Of a stretch of DNA of 64,000 nucleotides, positions 29,032-40,484 are shown piece after piece. The stretch lies in assembly GCF_008642335.1 (NCBI RefSeq), contig NZ_CP029191.1, positions 3,658,001 to 3,722,000 on the forward strand. Reading direction: 5' to 3'. How positions within the stretch are numbered: position 1 is the first letter of the stretch; each line of letters begins with the position of its first letter. A program made the translations under genes and the position numbers. Source of the DNA: Streptomyces venezuelae (lineage in GTDB: Bacteria > Actinomycetota > Actinomycetes > Streptomycetales > Streptomycetaceae). Below the pieces are notes generated by a model, which did no database searches, was not told the origin of the DNA, and saw only the letters and a program-made list of their open reading frames with translations.

Positions 29032-30402
29032 ATGCCCGTACCCATACCGCGGCAGAGAGCGATACCGGCCGCGGAAGGCGGTCAGGCTCATGCGGCGCCC
29101 CCGCACGACACGACGGCGCCGACCCGGGAAGCTCCCGGCCACCACCCCGGCCCCAACGGCAGCGGCAACGGCTCCGGCCTCACCCTGCTGGTGATCGAGG
29201 ACGACCCGGCGGGATCCCTCAGCGTGCCCGAGCTCCTCGACTCCGCGGGCAAGCCCATCCGTATCCGTACCGCCCGCAACCTCACCGAGGCCGAGCGGCT
29301 GCTCACGGACGACGTGCACTGCATCCTGCTCGACCTGGCCCTGCCCGCCCCCGGCACCAGCGCCGGGACCGGTCCCGGCCCCTCCCCCGGCGCAGGCACC
29401 GCTACCGCCGAGGGCGACGAGGACGAGCTCGTCGCCCTCAAGCACGTGCTGCGGCTCGCGCCCCGGCACGCCGTCCTCGCGCTCACCGCGAACGACGACT
29501 CCGAGCGCGGCGCCGAGGCCGTGCGCGTCGGCGCACAGGACTACCTGTTCCGGGACGAGCTGGACGGCCGGCTGCTGAGCCGCGCCATCCGGTACGCGGT
29601 CGAGCGCAAGCGCGCCGACGCCGCGCAGCGCCAGCTGACCGAGTCGCGGCTGCGCGCGCAGGAGAACGCCCGCCTGGAGCGCGGTCTGCTGCCGACGCCA
29701 CTCCTGGAGGGCTCACCGCTGCGCTTCGCCGCCCGCTACCGTCCCGGCCGCTCCCGCGCGCTGCTCGGCGGCGACTTCTACGACACCGTGCGCACACCCG
29801 ACGGCGCCGTACACGTCATGATCGGCGACGTCTGCGGCCACGGCCCCGACGAGGCGGCGCTCGGCGTGGAGCTGCGCATCGCCTGGCGCGCCCTGACCTT
29901 CGCGGGTCTGTGCGGCGACGAGCTGCTCTCCACGCTCCAGAAGGTCCTGGAGCACGAGCGCCCGGACGACGAGATCTTCGCGACCCTCTGCACGGTCGAC
30001 ATCGCCCCGGACGGGCGCAGGGCGGGTCTCTGCCTCGCCGGGCACCCGGCGCCGCTGATCGCACGCGAGGGACGGCTCGCCGAGTTGCTTCCGTACGAGG
30101 ACGGGGGCCCCGCCCTGGGCCTCCTGCCGCGCGCCCGCTGGCCGCGCCGCCAGGTGGAGCTGGGCGGCAAGTGGAGCCTGATGCTCTACACGGACGGCCT
30201 GATCGAGGGCCGCATCGGCCGGGGGAACCAGCGGCTGGGCCAGGACGGCATGGTGGACATGGTCCGCCGCCAGATCGCGGCGGGGCTCCAGGGCGACGAG
30301 CTGCTGGAGGCGGCGGTGAACGAGGCCCGCGACCTCAACGGCGGGGACCTGACGGACGACGTGGCGGTACTGCTCCTGGACCGGACGCCCGGCGCGCGCT
30401 GA
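29032..30402 (+). CDS. Receiver-domain PP2C/SpoIIE-type phosphatase
   Basis: A 456-residue protein. A disordered leader (1-45) precedes a receiver-like domain (about 48-190): LLVIEDDPAGS acidic pair, CILLDLALP with the phospho-acceptor Asp, then a Gly/Pro/Thr-rich insert of about 25 residues, and QDYLFRDEL where the usual Lys is not obvious. A PP2C (SpoIIE/RsbU) domain follows (about 215-455) with LLGGDFYDTV, IGDVCGHGPDEA and DDVAVLLL metal-binding Asp motifs. Such proteins dephosphorylate anti-sigma antagonists. The target is unknown. The ATG follows GGAGGGAAGG. Confidence 0.88.
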   Translation: MPVPIPRQRAIPAAEGGQAHAAPPHDTTAPTREAPGHHPGPNGSGNGSGLTLLVIEDDPAGSLSVPELLDSAGKPIRIRTARNLTEAERLLTDDVHCILLDLALPAPGTSAGTGPGPSPGAGTATAEGDEDELVALKHVLRLAPRHAVLALTANDDSERGAEAVRVGAQDYLFRDELDGRLLSRAIRYAVERKRADAAQRQLTESRLRAQENARLERGLLPTPLLEGSPLRFAARYRPGRSRALLGGDFYDTVRTPDGAVHVMIGDVCGHGPDEAALGVELRIAWRALTFAGLCGDELLSTLQKVLEHERPDDEIFATLCTVDIAPDGRRAGLCLAGHPAPLIAREGRLAELLPYEDGGPALGLLPRARWPRRQVELGGKWSLMLYTDGLIEGRIGRGNQRLGQDGMVDMVRRQIAAGLQGDELLEAAVNEARDLNGGDLTDDVAVLLLDRTPGAR

Positions 30403-30424
30403 GCACGCCCCGGGGGGCACGGGC

Positions 30425-30460
30425 GGTGGTCTACCGACCGCCGGTGGTCTACCGACCGCC
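30425..30460. repeat. 18-bp exact tandem duplication over a stop codon
   Basis: Two identical 18-bp copies (30425-30442 and 30443-30460). The inner copy contains the last codon and TAG stop of the DUF2516 gene (minus strand). Confidence 0.9.
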
Positions 30461-30778
30461 GTTGTACGGCCCGTAGGGCCCGTCGCTGCTGGAGCCGCCG
30501 CGGCGGCCGCCGCCCGAGATCTGCCGGATCGCGGGGCGCACGTCGACCATGTAGACGATGGTGGCGACGAGCCCGATGATCGGCAGGAACGACAGGATCG
30601 GGAAGAGCAGGTTCACCACGAAGGCGAGGCCGAGGATGATCAGCCAGAACGGCTTGGTCTTCTTGTCCGCCGCCCGATAGGCGTCCTCGCGCCGGACGGC
30701 GGCGTCGATGAGCGCGAATCCGCTGAAGACGATCAGGGCCAGCGACAGCAGCCACATGAAGTTCGCGAACCCTTGCAT
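30449..30778 (-). CDS. DUF2516-type membrane protein
   Basis: A 109-residue protein with three hydrophobic segments (about 5-25, 43-60 and 62-80) and conserved DAAVRREDAYRAADKKTKPFWLIILGLAFVVNLL, followed by a Gly/Ser/Tyr-rich tail. The function of DUF2516 is unknown. It is the last of three minus-strand genes (HTH, HbhA-like, this one), an order that I recall from Mycobacterium tuberculosis Rv0474-Rv0476. The ATG at 30778 is chosen; two tandem GTGs 15-18 nt upstream are possible. Confidence 0.8.
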   Translation of the reverse strand: MQGFANFMWLLSLALIVFSGFALIDAAVRREDAYRAADKKTKPFWLIILGLAFVVNLLFPILSFLPIIGLVATIVYMVDVRPAIRQISGGGRRGGSSSDGPYGPYNGGR

Positions 30779-30861
30779 CAGCACAACGTCCACCACCAGT
30801 CTCGGCTCATCGATTACGCGGCCACGGTACCCGCTACCCGGTCACCCGTTACCCAGTCAAC

Positions 30862-30890
30862 GGGGCGGACACCCGATGAGTGCCCGCCCC
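30862..30890 (-). terminator. Terminator of the HbhA-like gene
   Basis: On the minus strand GGGGCGGGCAC pairs with GTGTCCGCCCC (one G-T pair) around a 7-nt loop, just past the stop. Confidence 0.65.
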
Positions 30891-30906
30891 GGCGCGTGAC
30901 CCGGTC

Positions 30907-31518
30907 CTACTTGGCGGGCGGCGTGGTCTTCTTGGCGGCCGGCTTCTTGGCCGGTGCCTTCTTGGCGGCGGGCTTCTTCACCGGGGCGGCGGCCGCGCTC
31001 TTCGGCGCGACGGCGACGGGGCCCTTGGGCTCGGCGGACTGCGCCGCGGCGGGCTTCGGCTCGTCGTCGGGCTCGACCGTCTCGGCCAGGTCGAGGATCT
31101 CCTCGGCGGCCTCGCCGCGCCACGACTTCACGGCCTGCTCGCCGTGCTCGGCGACCTCGTCGTACTTCTCGCGCGCCTTCACCGCGAGCTCGGCGGCGAC
31201 GCCGACACCGCGCAGCGCGAGGTCCTGAGCGGTCTCGCCGAGCTTCTTCAGGTCGGTGTCGATCGTGCCGAGCACCTCGGTGACCTTGGCCTGGAGGGTC
31301 TCCTGCGCCTCCTTGGCACGGGCACCGGCCTTGTCCTGGACGGCCTTCGGGTCGGTGTTGCGCACCGCTTCGAAGCGGGCCGGGGCCTCGGCGATCAGCT
31401 GCTCGACGAGCCCCGGAACCTTCTTCGCCTGCTGGAAGGCGAGGTCCGCGGACCCGGCGACGAAGTACGCGGGGGTGGGGTTGCTCAGGGTCTTGCGCAG
31501 GTCATCGGTGATGGCCAT
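30907..31518 (-). CDS. HbhA-like heparin-binding hemagglutinin homologue
   Basis: A 203-residue protein. Residues 1-150 are strongly helical and coiled-coil-like, with TPAYFVAGSADLAFQQAKKVPGLVEQL near the start. The C-terminus is a Lys/Ala/Pro-rich block (KKPAAKKAPAKKPAAKK), the signature of mycobacterial HbhA, which binds sulfated glycans. In a soil Streptomyces adhesion to host glycans is unlikely; binding of anionic cell-envelope polymers or DNA is an inference. The ATG at 31518 follows GGGAGGACC. The HTH gene lies 40 nt upstream. Confidence 0.8.
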   Translation of the reverse strand: MAITDDLRKTLSNPTPAYFVAGSADLAFQQAKKVPGLVEQLIAEAPARFEAVRNTDPKAVQDKAGARAKEAQETLQAKVTEVLGTIDTDLKKLGETAQDLALRGVGVAAELAVKAREKYDEVAEHGEQAVKSWRGEAAEEILDLAETVEPDDEPKPAAAQSAEPKGPVAVAPKSAAAAPVKKPAAKKAPAKKPAAKKTTPPAK

Positions 31519-31558
31519 GACGAGGGTCCTCCCGGATTCGCGTCGGCGTGTGAAACGT

Positions 31559-31996
31559 TCAGCTTGAGGGTGGTGACTGCTTGGGACGGGCATCACTGCC
31601 GCTGCCATCGACATCCGCGTCCACATCCGCATCCGCGTGCGAGAGCGTCTCGAAGTCGTTCTCCTTGCGGAACGACTCGTAGATCTGCAACAGCACTTGC
31701 TTCTGGCGTTCGTTGATGGACGGGTCGGCGAGGATGACGGCGCGCGTCTCCAGCTCGTCCCGCTCCTTCTCGTCGAGGATCCCGGCCCGCACGTACAGCG
31801 TCTCGGCGGAGATCCGCAGGGCCTTGGCGACCTGCTGCAGGACCTCGGCGCTCGGCTTGCGCAGGCCGCGCTCGATCTGGCTCAGATACGGATTGGACAC
31901 TCCCGCGGCATCGGCGAGCTGCCGCAGCGACAGCTGCGCACTGCGCCGCTGTTCGCGCAGATACTCACCGAGATTGCCGACGTTGAGCGATGCCAT
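31559..31996 (-). CDS. XRE-family helix-turn-helix regulator
   Basis: A 145-residue protein. The Cro/CI-type HTH (about 8-62) is LGEYLREQRRSAQLSLRQLADAAGVSNPYLSQIERGLRKPS. A helical region with ILDEKERDELETRAVILADPSINERQKQVLLQIYESFRKEN follows, then an acidic Asp/Ala tail. It resembles M. tuberculosis Rv0474, which also precedes hbhA. It probably regulates the downstream HbhA-like gene. The start ATG at 31996 is 18 nt inside a longer frame. Confidence 0.85.
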   Translation of the reverse strand: MASLNVGNLGEYLREQRRSAQLSLRQLADAAGVSNPYLSQIERGLRKPSAEVLQQVAKALRISAETLYVRAGILDEKERDELETRAVILADPSINERQKQVLLQIYESFRKENDFETLSHADADVDADVDGSGSDARPKQSPPSS

Positions 31997-32104
31997 ACGC
32001 CGATGGTGCAGCACCCCCGCTAACTATTGCAAGCGCCCGCTTGCAAAAGTGCGCCACGCCACTCCGGCCGGGGAACGACTGAAGGAAGGCGGACCAGTTG
32101 ACCG

Positions 32105-32974
32105 TCACGCCGCCCTGTAGCGGTCCCGTGTTTCCGGGTGGCGTTCGAAGCCTGCCGATTCGTACGTCGCCACCGCGGCCTTGTTCGAGGACGGGGTGGC
32201 GACGAGTGCGCTCGATGCGCCCAGGTCGCGGAGCGTGGACGCCGCGGCGAGGGTGATCTGTTCGCCGTGGCCGCGGCGGCGGTGGTCGCGGTGTACGCCC
32301 ATCGGTTCGAGGATCCCCGGCCTGCCCGGGCCCGCCGACCAGACCGTCACCGCCGCGACCGCGTCGCCCCCGTCGTCGTACGCGAGCAGGCAGCGCGCGT
32401 CGGCGAACGGGACGCCGGACGCCGTCGTGTGCCAGCTGTCCGCCGTGAACCTCGAACCCTCGAACGCCGCCCCGAGCAGGGCCGCGAACGCGTCGGCCTG
32501 CGCCGGACCGACCTCCTCGATGCGCAGGTCAGGGGTGCGGACCGGGGCGGTGAGGTCGCGGCGCAGCGGGGTCCACGGGTCGTCGAGGGGCCAGCCGTGC
32601 TCGGCGCCCAGGAGGTCCGGGAAGAGGGTGTTCGGGGGTGCCTCGATGTTCACGCGGCCCTCGGGCAGTACGCCGCGCGCCGGATCGGTCACATCGGCGA
32701 CCAACTGCCGTGCCAGCTCCTCGTCCTGGCGCGCGTCCGGCGCGGTGGTCAGGCGCAGCAGGTCCGGGCCGTCCAGCAGGCCGACCGCGAGGATCCGCCC
32801 CGACCGGCTCCACGTCCTGACCGCCGCCGCGGTCGCCTCCGCTCCGGCGCGCCAGAACCAGCCGATGTCCCCCGGATGCAACTGCGTCGGCGCCCCTTCG
32901 TACTGCCACTCGCGCAGCACACCCACTGCTTCGGTCAGCCCGTCGACTCCCGGAACGTTCAGCTCGATCGTCAT
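32105..32974 (-). CDS. GNAT-family N-acetyltransferase
   Basis: A 289-residue protein. The C-terminal GNAT domain (about 160-285) has the acetyl-CoA loop GVHRDHRRRGHGEQITLAAASTL (R/Q-x-x-G-x-G/A-type) and ATPSSNKAAVATYESAGFERH. The N-terminal 150 residues look like a degenerate second GNAT-like half. The substrate is unknown. The ATG at 32974 lies 12 nt downstream of an alternative GTG; GAGGTG precedes both. Confidence 0.82.
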   Translation of the reverse strand: MTIELNVPGVDGLTEAVGVLREWQYEGAPTQLHPGDIGWFWRAGAEATAAAVRTWSRSGRILAVGLLDGPDLLRLTTAPDARQDEELARQLVADVTDPARGVLPEGRVNIEAPPNTLFPDLLGAEHGWPLDDPWTPLRRDLTAPVRTPDLRIEEVGPAQADAFAALLGAAFEGSRFTADSWHTTASGVPFADARCLLAYDDGGDAVAAVTVWSAGPGRPGILEPMGVHRDHRRRGHGEQITLAAASTLRDLGASSALVATPSSNKAAVATYESAGFERHPETRDRYRAA

Positions 32975-33162
32975 GGCAGCGATCACACCTCATCGAGCCG
33001 GGTTCCCGCATCCCGATTGTTTCGGGGGCCCTCCCCCGCCCGGGGGCGCATCGGGACGCGGTTGTCAGACCCCCCGGCTAGCGTGAGCACGAGCACTGCT
33101 TTCACGCCAACTCCTTCCCGTACGACGCCACGTACGGGTCTCGCTGCCCCGCGGAGACAACG

Positions 33163-35580
<2,418 letters not shown>

Positions 35581-36759
35581 CGGACAGAGGGCTACCGCTG
35601 AGGGCCGGGTAGTCCGTGTAACCGGCCGCCCCGCCCTCGTACATCAGGCCCTTGTCCCGTACGGCGTTGAGCGGTGCCCCGACCCGCATGCGCTCGACCA
35701 GGTCGGGGTTGGCGAGGAACGCGCGGCCCAGCGATACCAGGTCCGCGCCCGCGGCGAGGAGCCGTTCGCCCGCCCGTCGGCCTCCGTCGGCGGGCAGCGG
35801 GCCGCCCCAGCCGAGGACCGGGTTGGCGATGAGCGTGCCGGGCCAGTCCGCGCGGATGCGGCGGAAGAGAGGGTTTTCGGGGTCGGCGAAGACGACGTGG
35901 AGGTAGGCGAGGCCGCCGATGTCGTTCAGCGCGTCGACGAGCGCCGGGTAGATGTCCTCGGTGTCGCCCTCCTCGATGCCGTTGACGGTGATGCCGGGTG
36001 CGATGCGCACGCCGACGCGCTCGGCGCCGATCGCGTCGGCGACGGCGCGGACGACCTCGACGACGAAGCGGATGCGGTGGGCGACGGGGCCGCCGTAGGC
36101 GTCGGTGCGGTGGTTGGTGTTCCGCGCGAGGAACTGCTGGAGGAGGTAGCCGTTCGCCGCGTGCACCTCGACTCCGGCGAAGCCCGCGTCGACGGCGCGC
36201 CGGGCCGCGGCGGCGAAGTCGGCGACGGTGCGGTGGATGTCGTCGAGCGTCATCTCTCGCGGCACGACCGCCGGTTGCGGTCCAGTGGGTGTGTGGATGG
36301 TGTCCGGGAGCGGGACCGGTGACGGGGCCACCGGGGTGAGTCCGCTGTTGTCCGGGTGGCCGACGCGGCCGCCGTGCTGGATCTGCAGGAACATCCGCCC
36401 GCCCGCGTCGCGCACGGCGTCGGTGACCCGCCGCCAGCCCGCGACGTGGGCGTCGTCGTGGATCGCGGTGATGTTGGCGTACGTCTGTCCGACCGCGTTG
36501 GGCGTCGACGCCTCGGCGACGATCAGGCCGGCGGAGGCGCGCTGGGCGTAGTAGGTGGCCATGACCGGCAGCGGGACGCCGTCGGCGGAGGCCCGGTTCC
36601 GCGTCATGGGCGCCATGACCAGGCGGTTGGGGAGGGGGAGGGAGCCCAGGCGGGTGGGGTGGAGGAGGGGAGAGGGAGAGGTGGGGACGGGGGCGGGGGT
36701 GGGGGTGGGGGTGGTGGTCGTGACGGTGGCGGTGGCAGTGGTCATCGTGGCTCCCCTGT

Positions 36760-36922
36760 TCGGTGCGGTGCGGCGCGGCGCGTGCGGCGCGGCGCGTGCG
36801 GCGCGGCGCGTGCGGCGCGGCGCGTGCGGCGCGTGCGGCGCGGTGCGGTGCGTGCGGCGCGGTGCGGTGCGTGCGGCGCGGTGCGGTGCGTGTCGTGCGT
36901 GCGGCGCGGTGCGTGTCGTGCT
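36760..36922. repeat. GC-rich 14-bp tandem array
   Basis: Four exact CGGCGCGGCGCGTG copies (36771-36826) are followed by variants built from CGGCGCGGTGCGGTGCGTG, ending with TCGTGC interruptions. The array lies in the 5' leader or promoter region of the ene-reductase gene. Confidence 0.9.
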
Positions 36923-37008
36923 GTCCGCTTGGTGACGGGAGCGACTCTGCTCCCCGTTACTTCGGGGGTGCTGACGGACCGCTGCGGGTCCGCTGACGAC
37001 CCCGCTTG

Positions 37009-37080
37009 CGACGCCTCCGCACCCGTGCCGCCCGCCAGCCACCCCGACGCCTCCGCACCCGTGCCGGCCGACAGCCACCC
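37009..37080. repeat. 36-bp direct tandem duplication
   Basis: Two 36-bp copies (37009-37044 and 37045-37080) differ by two bases, upstream of the PHB-depolymerase gene. Confidence 0.85.
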
Positions 37081-37196
37081 GGTGGCTCACGACCACACCT
37101 CGCGCCCGCCCACAGTGGCCCCCGCCCACCTCGTCGCCCCCACCCCGCGCCGCGCAGAATGACGGCCCCCACACGCCCCGGATCCCGGAGGTACGC

Positions 37197-38261
37197 ATGG
37201 TCCACGGAGGGTCCCACCTCGTCCGCACCGTCACCGCCGTGCTCGCCCTCGTCCTCGCCCTCACCGCCGTCCTCGGCGGCGCCCCCACCGCCACCGGTGC
37301 CACCGGCACCGCCGCGGCCGTCCCCTCCCCCACCCCCGGCGAACTGACCCCGCACGCCGTCGAGTCGACGTACGTCTCCGGCGTCTCGTCCGGCGGGTAT
37401 CTCGCCGATCAGCTGCACGTCGCCCACTCCGCCGTCTTCGAGGGCGCCGGAATCTTCAGCGCGGGGGCGTACGACTGCGCGCAGGGCAGCGTCAACACCG
37501 CGCTCTACGCCTGCATGGACACGTACATGCCGCGCAAGACCCCGGCGCAGCTGGAGCAGTTGACGAGGGAGCGTGCCGCGGCCGGCCGCGTCGACCCCGT
37601 CGCGAACCTGGCCGGCGACCCGGTCTGGCTCTACCACGGCGGCAACGACAGGACCGTCGACCGCCCGGTCAACAACGACCTGGCGACGTACCACCGGGAC
37701 TTCGGCGCCGACGTCTCCTACGACACGTCATCGGCCGCCGGGCACGCCTGGGTCTCCCCGCTCGGCAAGGTGGCCTGCGCCTCCACCGCGTCCCCGTACA
37801 TCAACACCTGCGGCACCGACCCCGAGCGATCCATGCTCAACCACCTCTTCGGCGCCCCGGTGAACCCCGCGACCGTGTCCCCGCTCGACGGCACCCTCGT
37901 CCGCTTCGACCAGAACCGCCACGTCCCGGGCGGCAACGCGGCCGCCGTCAGCATGGGCAAGGACGGCTTCGTGTACGTCCCGAAGGCCTGCGCGGCCGGG
38001 TCGTGCCGCCTGATGGTGGCGCTGCACGGGTGTCAGCAGACGTACGGGCAGATCGGCGACACGTTCATGGCGCAGGCGAACCTGAACGAGTACGCCGACA
38101 CGAACCGCATGATCGTCCTGTACCCGCAGGCCACCACCTCCCTCGACAACCCGCGCGGCTGCTGGAACTGGTGGGGGTACGGCGGCGACACGCACTACGC
38201 CGACAAGGGCGGCAGGCAGATCACCGCGATCATGAGCATGGTCAGGCAGCTGGGCGGGTGA
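37197..38261 (+). CDS. Secreted PHB depolymerase-family esterase
   Basis: A 354-residue exported alpha/beta-hydrolase. The signal peptide spans about 1-35. The lipase-like pentapeptide GVSSG places the nucleophile at Ser64, close to the N-terminus as in the circularly permuted type-2 depolymerases (Penicillium funiculosum-like). PVWLYHGGNDRTVDR supplies the Asp and SAAGHAWVSPLG the His. Conserved CHGCQQTYGQIG-like and WNWWGYGGD segments follow. It probably cleaves short-chain polyhydroxyalkanoates outside the cell. The start has GGAGG at 37186. The stop codon is part of a 15-bp repeat array. Confidence 0.88.
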   Translation: MVHGGSHLVRTVTAVLALVLALTAVLGGAPTATGATGTAAAVPSPTPGELTPHAVESTYVSGVSSGGYLADQLHVAHSAVFEGAGIFSAGAYDCAQGSVNTALYACMDTYMPRKTPAQLEQLTRERAAAGRVDPVANLAGDPVWLYHGGNDRTVDRPVNNDLATYHRDFGADVSYDTSSAAGHAWVSPLGKVACASTASPYINTCGTDPERSMLNHLFGAPVNPATVSPLDGTLVRFDQNRHVPGGNAAAVSMGKDGFVYVPKACAAGSCRLMVALHGCQQTYGQIGDTFMAQANLNEYADTNRMIVLYPQATTSLDNPRGCWNWWGYGGDTHYADKGGRQITAIMSMVRQLGG

Positions 38262-39342
38262 GAGCCGGGCGTGAGGGGACCGGGCGTGACGGAAGCGGGC
38301 GTGACGGAACCGGGCGTGACGGAACCGGGCGGGTGAAGAACGAGCGGCGGTAGTCCGCGGGCGACACCCCGACCTGCTTCAGGAAGTGGTGGCGGAGGTT
38401 GTTCGCCGTGCCCAGGCCGCTCAGCTCGCCCACCCGCTCCACCGGCAGGTCCGTCGTCTCCAGCAGGCTCTGCGCCCGCGCGAGCCGCTGGTTGAGGAGC
38501 CACCGCAGCGGGGTCGTGCCGGTGGCGGCGTGGAGGCGCCGGTAGAACGTGCGCGGGCTCATCGCCGCCCGGCGCGCCAGATCGTCGACGGTGAGCGGGC
38601 GGTCCAGGTGCGCGCGGGCCCACTCCAGTACGGGGCCGAGGCCCGCGTCGTCCGTCTCCGGCACGGACAGGTCGATGAACTGGGCCTGACCGCCGGGCCG
38701 ATGGGCGGGCACGACCATCCGGCGTGCCAGCTGGTTGGCGACGTGCGCGCCGAGGTCGCGGCGGACCAGGTGCAGGCAGAGGTCGAGGCCCGCGGTCAGC
38801 CCCGCGCTGGTCAGGACGTCGCCGTCGTCCACGTAGAGGACGGAGTCGTCGACGGTGACGTCCGGGTAGCGGGCGGCCAGTTGGGCCGTGTGCATCCAGT
38901 GCGCGGTCGCCCTGCGCCCGTCGAGGAGGCCCGCCTCCGCGAGTGCGAAGGCCCCGGTGCAGAGGGACACCATGCGGGCGCCCTCGGCGTGCGCGGCCCG
39001 CAGCGCGTCGGCGAGGCCCGCCGGCAGCGGCGCGCCCTCGTCGACGCACGCGTCCGGCACGGAGGTGACGACGACGGTGTCGGCGCCGGCCAGCCCTTCG
39101 AGGCCGTAGGGGGTGCGGAGCGAGACCCCGAACTCGCCCGCCGCCGCACCCTGCCCCTGCCCCTGTCCCTGCCCCGGCGGCCCCGGCTCCCTCGTCGCGC
39201 ACAGCCGCAGGTCGTACCAGTGGTCCGACAGGTCGGGCTGCGGCTTTCCGAACACCGTGAAGGGGATGCTCAGTTCGTACAGATCCCAGGACGGGATCCC
39301 GATCTCGTCGGCCACGACGACCGCGACGGAACCTGCGCTCAT
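38242..39342 (-). CDS. GlxA/FtrA-type AraC regulator with DJ-1/PfpI domain
   Basis: A 366-residue protein. The N-terminal DJ-1/PfpI-like domain (about 1-200) contains ARMVSLCTGAFALAEAGLLDGRRATAHW. The AraC HTH domain (about 240-335) ends with GTANNLRHHFLKQVGVSPADYRRSF. A QG dipeptide repeat lies near residue 60. The last 27 residues are RPVPS-type pentapeptides encoded by a tandem array (38252-38341) and run 20 bp into the convergent PHB-depolymerase gene, beyond where relatives normally end. It is divergent from an oxidoreductase gene that it may regulate. Confidence 0.87.
   Translation of the reverse strand: MSAGSVAVVVADEIGIPSWDLYELSIPFTVFGKPQPDLSDHWYDLRLCATREPGPPGQGQGQGQGAAAGEFGVSLRTPYGLEGLAGADTVVVTSVPDACVDEGAPLPAGLADALRAAHAEGARMVSLCTGAFALAEAGLLDGRRATAHWMHTAQLAARYPDVTVDDSVLYVDDGDVLTSAGLTAGLDLCLHLVRRDLGAHVANQLARRMVVPAHRPGGQAQFIDLSVPETDDAGLGPVLEWARAHLDRPLTVDDLARRAAMSPRTFYRRLHAATGTTPLRWLLNQRLARAQSLLETTDLPVERVGELSGLGTANNLRHHFLKQVGVSPADYRRSFFTRPVPSRPVPSRPLPSRPVPSRPALTRPAA
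38252..38341. repeat. 15-bp tandem array at convergent gene ends
   Basis: Six consecutive 15-bp units start GGGCG (38252, 38267, 38282, 38297, 38312, 38327). The first and last share GGGCGGGTGA; the middle ones share GGGCGTGA. The first contains the PHB-depolymerase stop codon; on the other strand the array encodes pentapeptides in the AraC-type regulator. Confidence 0.9.
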
Positions 39343-39452
39343 GAGGGGAGCGTACGACGGTCCCCGCGCCCCGCGACGGCTGGCAGGAATTTGGTGATCA
39401 CCGTCACCGCTGTCACTGTCGACGGCGGTCGCCCGCTGCGAACGTGGTCCCC

Positions 39453-40385
39453 ATGAACGCCACCAGCACGACCACCAGCACCATGGACCCGAACACCACG
39501 GACCCGAACACCACCCCCGTCACCCTCATCGGCCTCGGCCTCATGGGCTCCGCGCTCGCCGCCGCCCTCCTGGACGCCGGTCACCCCACCACCGTCTGGA
39601 ACCGCTCCCCGGAGAAGGCGAAGCCGCTCGCCGACCGGGGCGCGCAGGTGGCCGCCACCCCGGCGGACGCCCTCGCCGCGAGCGACCTCGTCCTCGCCTG
39701 CGTACTCGACTACGACGCCCTGCACGCCGTGCTCGACCCTCTCGCCGCGACCGGCGCACTCGCCGGGAAGTCCCTGGTCAACCTCACCTCCGGGGCGCCG
39801 GAGCAGGCCGAGGAGATGGCGCGGTGGGCCGCCTCGCACGGCGCCGAGTACCTCGACGGCGGCATCATGACGACCCCGCCGGGCGTCGGGAGCCCCGAGA
39901 TGATGTTCCTGTACAGCGGCTCGGAGACGGTCTTCGAGGCCCACCGTGCCACCCTCGCCACGCTCGGCGACCCGCTCCACCTCGGCACGGATCCTGGCCT
40001 CGCCTCGCTCTACGACGCCGCGCTGCTCGGTCTGATGTGGGCCGCGTTCACGGGGTGGCTGCACGGCACCGCGCTGGTCACCTCGCAGGGCACGTCGGCG
40101 GCGGACTTCACGCGGGTCGCGCTGCGCTGGCTGAACGGCGCGGTCTCCGGGTTCGTCACGACGTACGCGCCACAGGTCGACGCCGGACGCTATCCGGGCG
40201 ACGACGCGACCGTCGACGTACAGATCGCGGCGATCGGGCATCTGATCCACGCCGCGGAAGCGCGCGGCGTCGACAACGCGCTGCCCGATCTCCTGAAGGC
40301 GACGATGGAGCGCGCGGCAGCGGCGGGCCACGGCGGCGACAGCTACGCGAGCGTGATCGAGGTGCTGCGCGGCGACCGGCGGTAG
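39453..40385 (+). CDS. NAD(P)-dependent oxidoreductase, imine-reductase/beta-hydroxyacid-dehydrogenase-like
   Basis: A 310-residue protein. TPVTLIGLGLMGSALAAALLDAGHPTTVWNRSPEKA (about 24-59) is the Rossmann dinucleotide fold, with NRS favouring NADPH. LVNLTSGAPEQAEEMARWAASHGAEYLDGGIMTTP is conserved. The helical C-terminal domain has LYDAALLGLMWAAFTGWLHG, where imine reductases place a catalytic Asp/Tyr. The substrate is unknown. It is divergent from the AraC-type regulator; GGTGATCACC at 39393-39402 is a palindrome in the shared promoter. The stop codon lies in a short duplication. Confidence 0.82.
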   Translation: MNATSTTTSTMDPNTTDPNTTPVTLIGLGLMGSALAAALLDAGHPTTVWNRSPEKAKPLADRGAQVAATPADALAASDLVLACVLDYDALHAVLDPLAATGALAGKSLVNLTSGAPEQAEEMARWAASHGAEYLDGGIMTTPPGVGSPEMMFLYSGSETVFEAHRATLATLGDPLHLGTDPGLASLYDAALLGLMWAAFTGWLHGTALVTSQGTSAADFTRVALRWLNGAVSGFVTTYAPQVDAGRYPGDDATVDVQIAAIGHLIHAAEARGVDNALPDLLKATMERAAAAGHGGDSYASVIEVLRGDRR

Positions 40386-40410
40386 ATCACCGCACCGCGG
40401 TAGATCACCG
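40379..40410. repeat. 14-bp direct repeat over a stop codon
   Basis: GCGGTAGATCACCG occurs at 40379-40392 and 40397-40410 (period 18). The first copy contains the oxidoreductase TAG stop. Confidence 0.85.
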
Positions 40411-40484
40411 GATTTCCCCCCGTTCCTCCGTCGCAGCGGCGAGGATGGGAGGGAACGATCCGTCGGCACCGGGGGGAGCCACCC

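Larger units (their letters stand above)
36746..37196. other. Repeat-filled intergenic region between divergent genes
   Basis: A 451-nt gene-free stretch between the ene-reductase and PHB-depolymerase genes. It contains the GC-rich array (36760-36922), a 36-bp direct repeat (37009-37080) and a GGAGG ribosome binding site at 37186-37190. No recognisable gene or promoter is otherwise seen. Confidence 0.6.

Noticed and set aside
36760..36922. CRISPR-like array
   Set aside because: Units are 14-19 bp without unique spacers and no cas gene is nearby; it is a simple tandem repeat.
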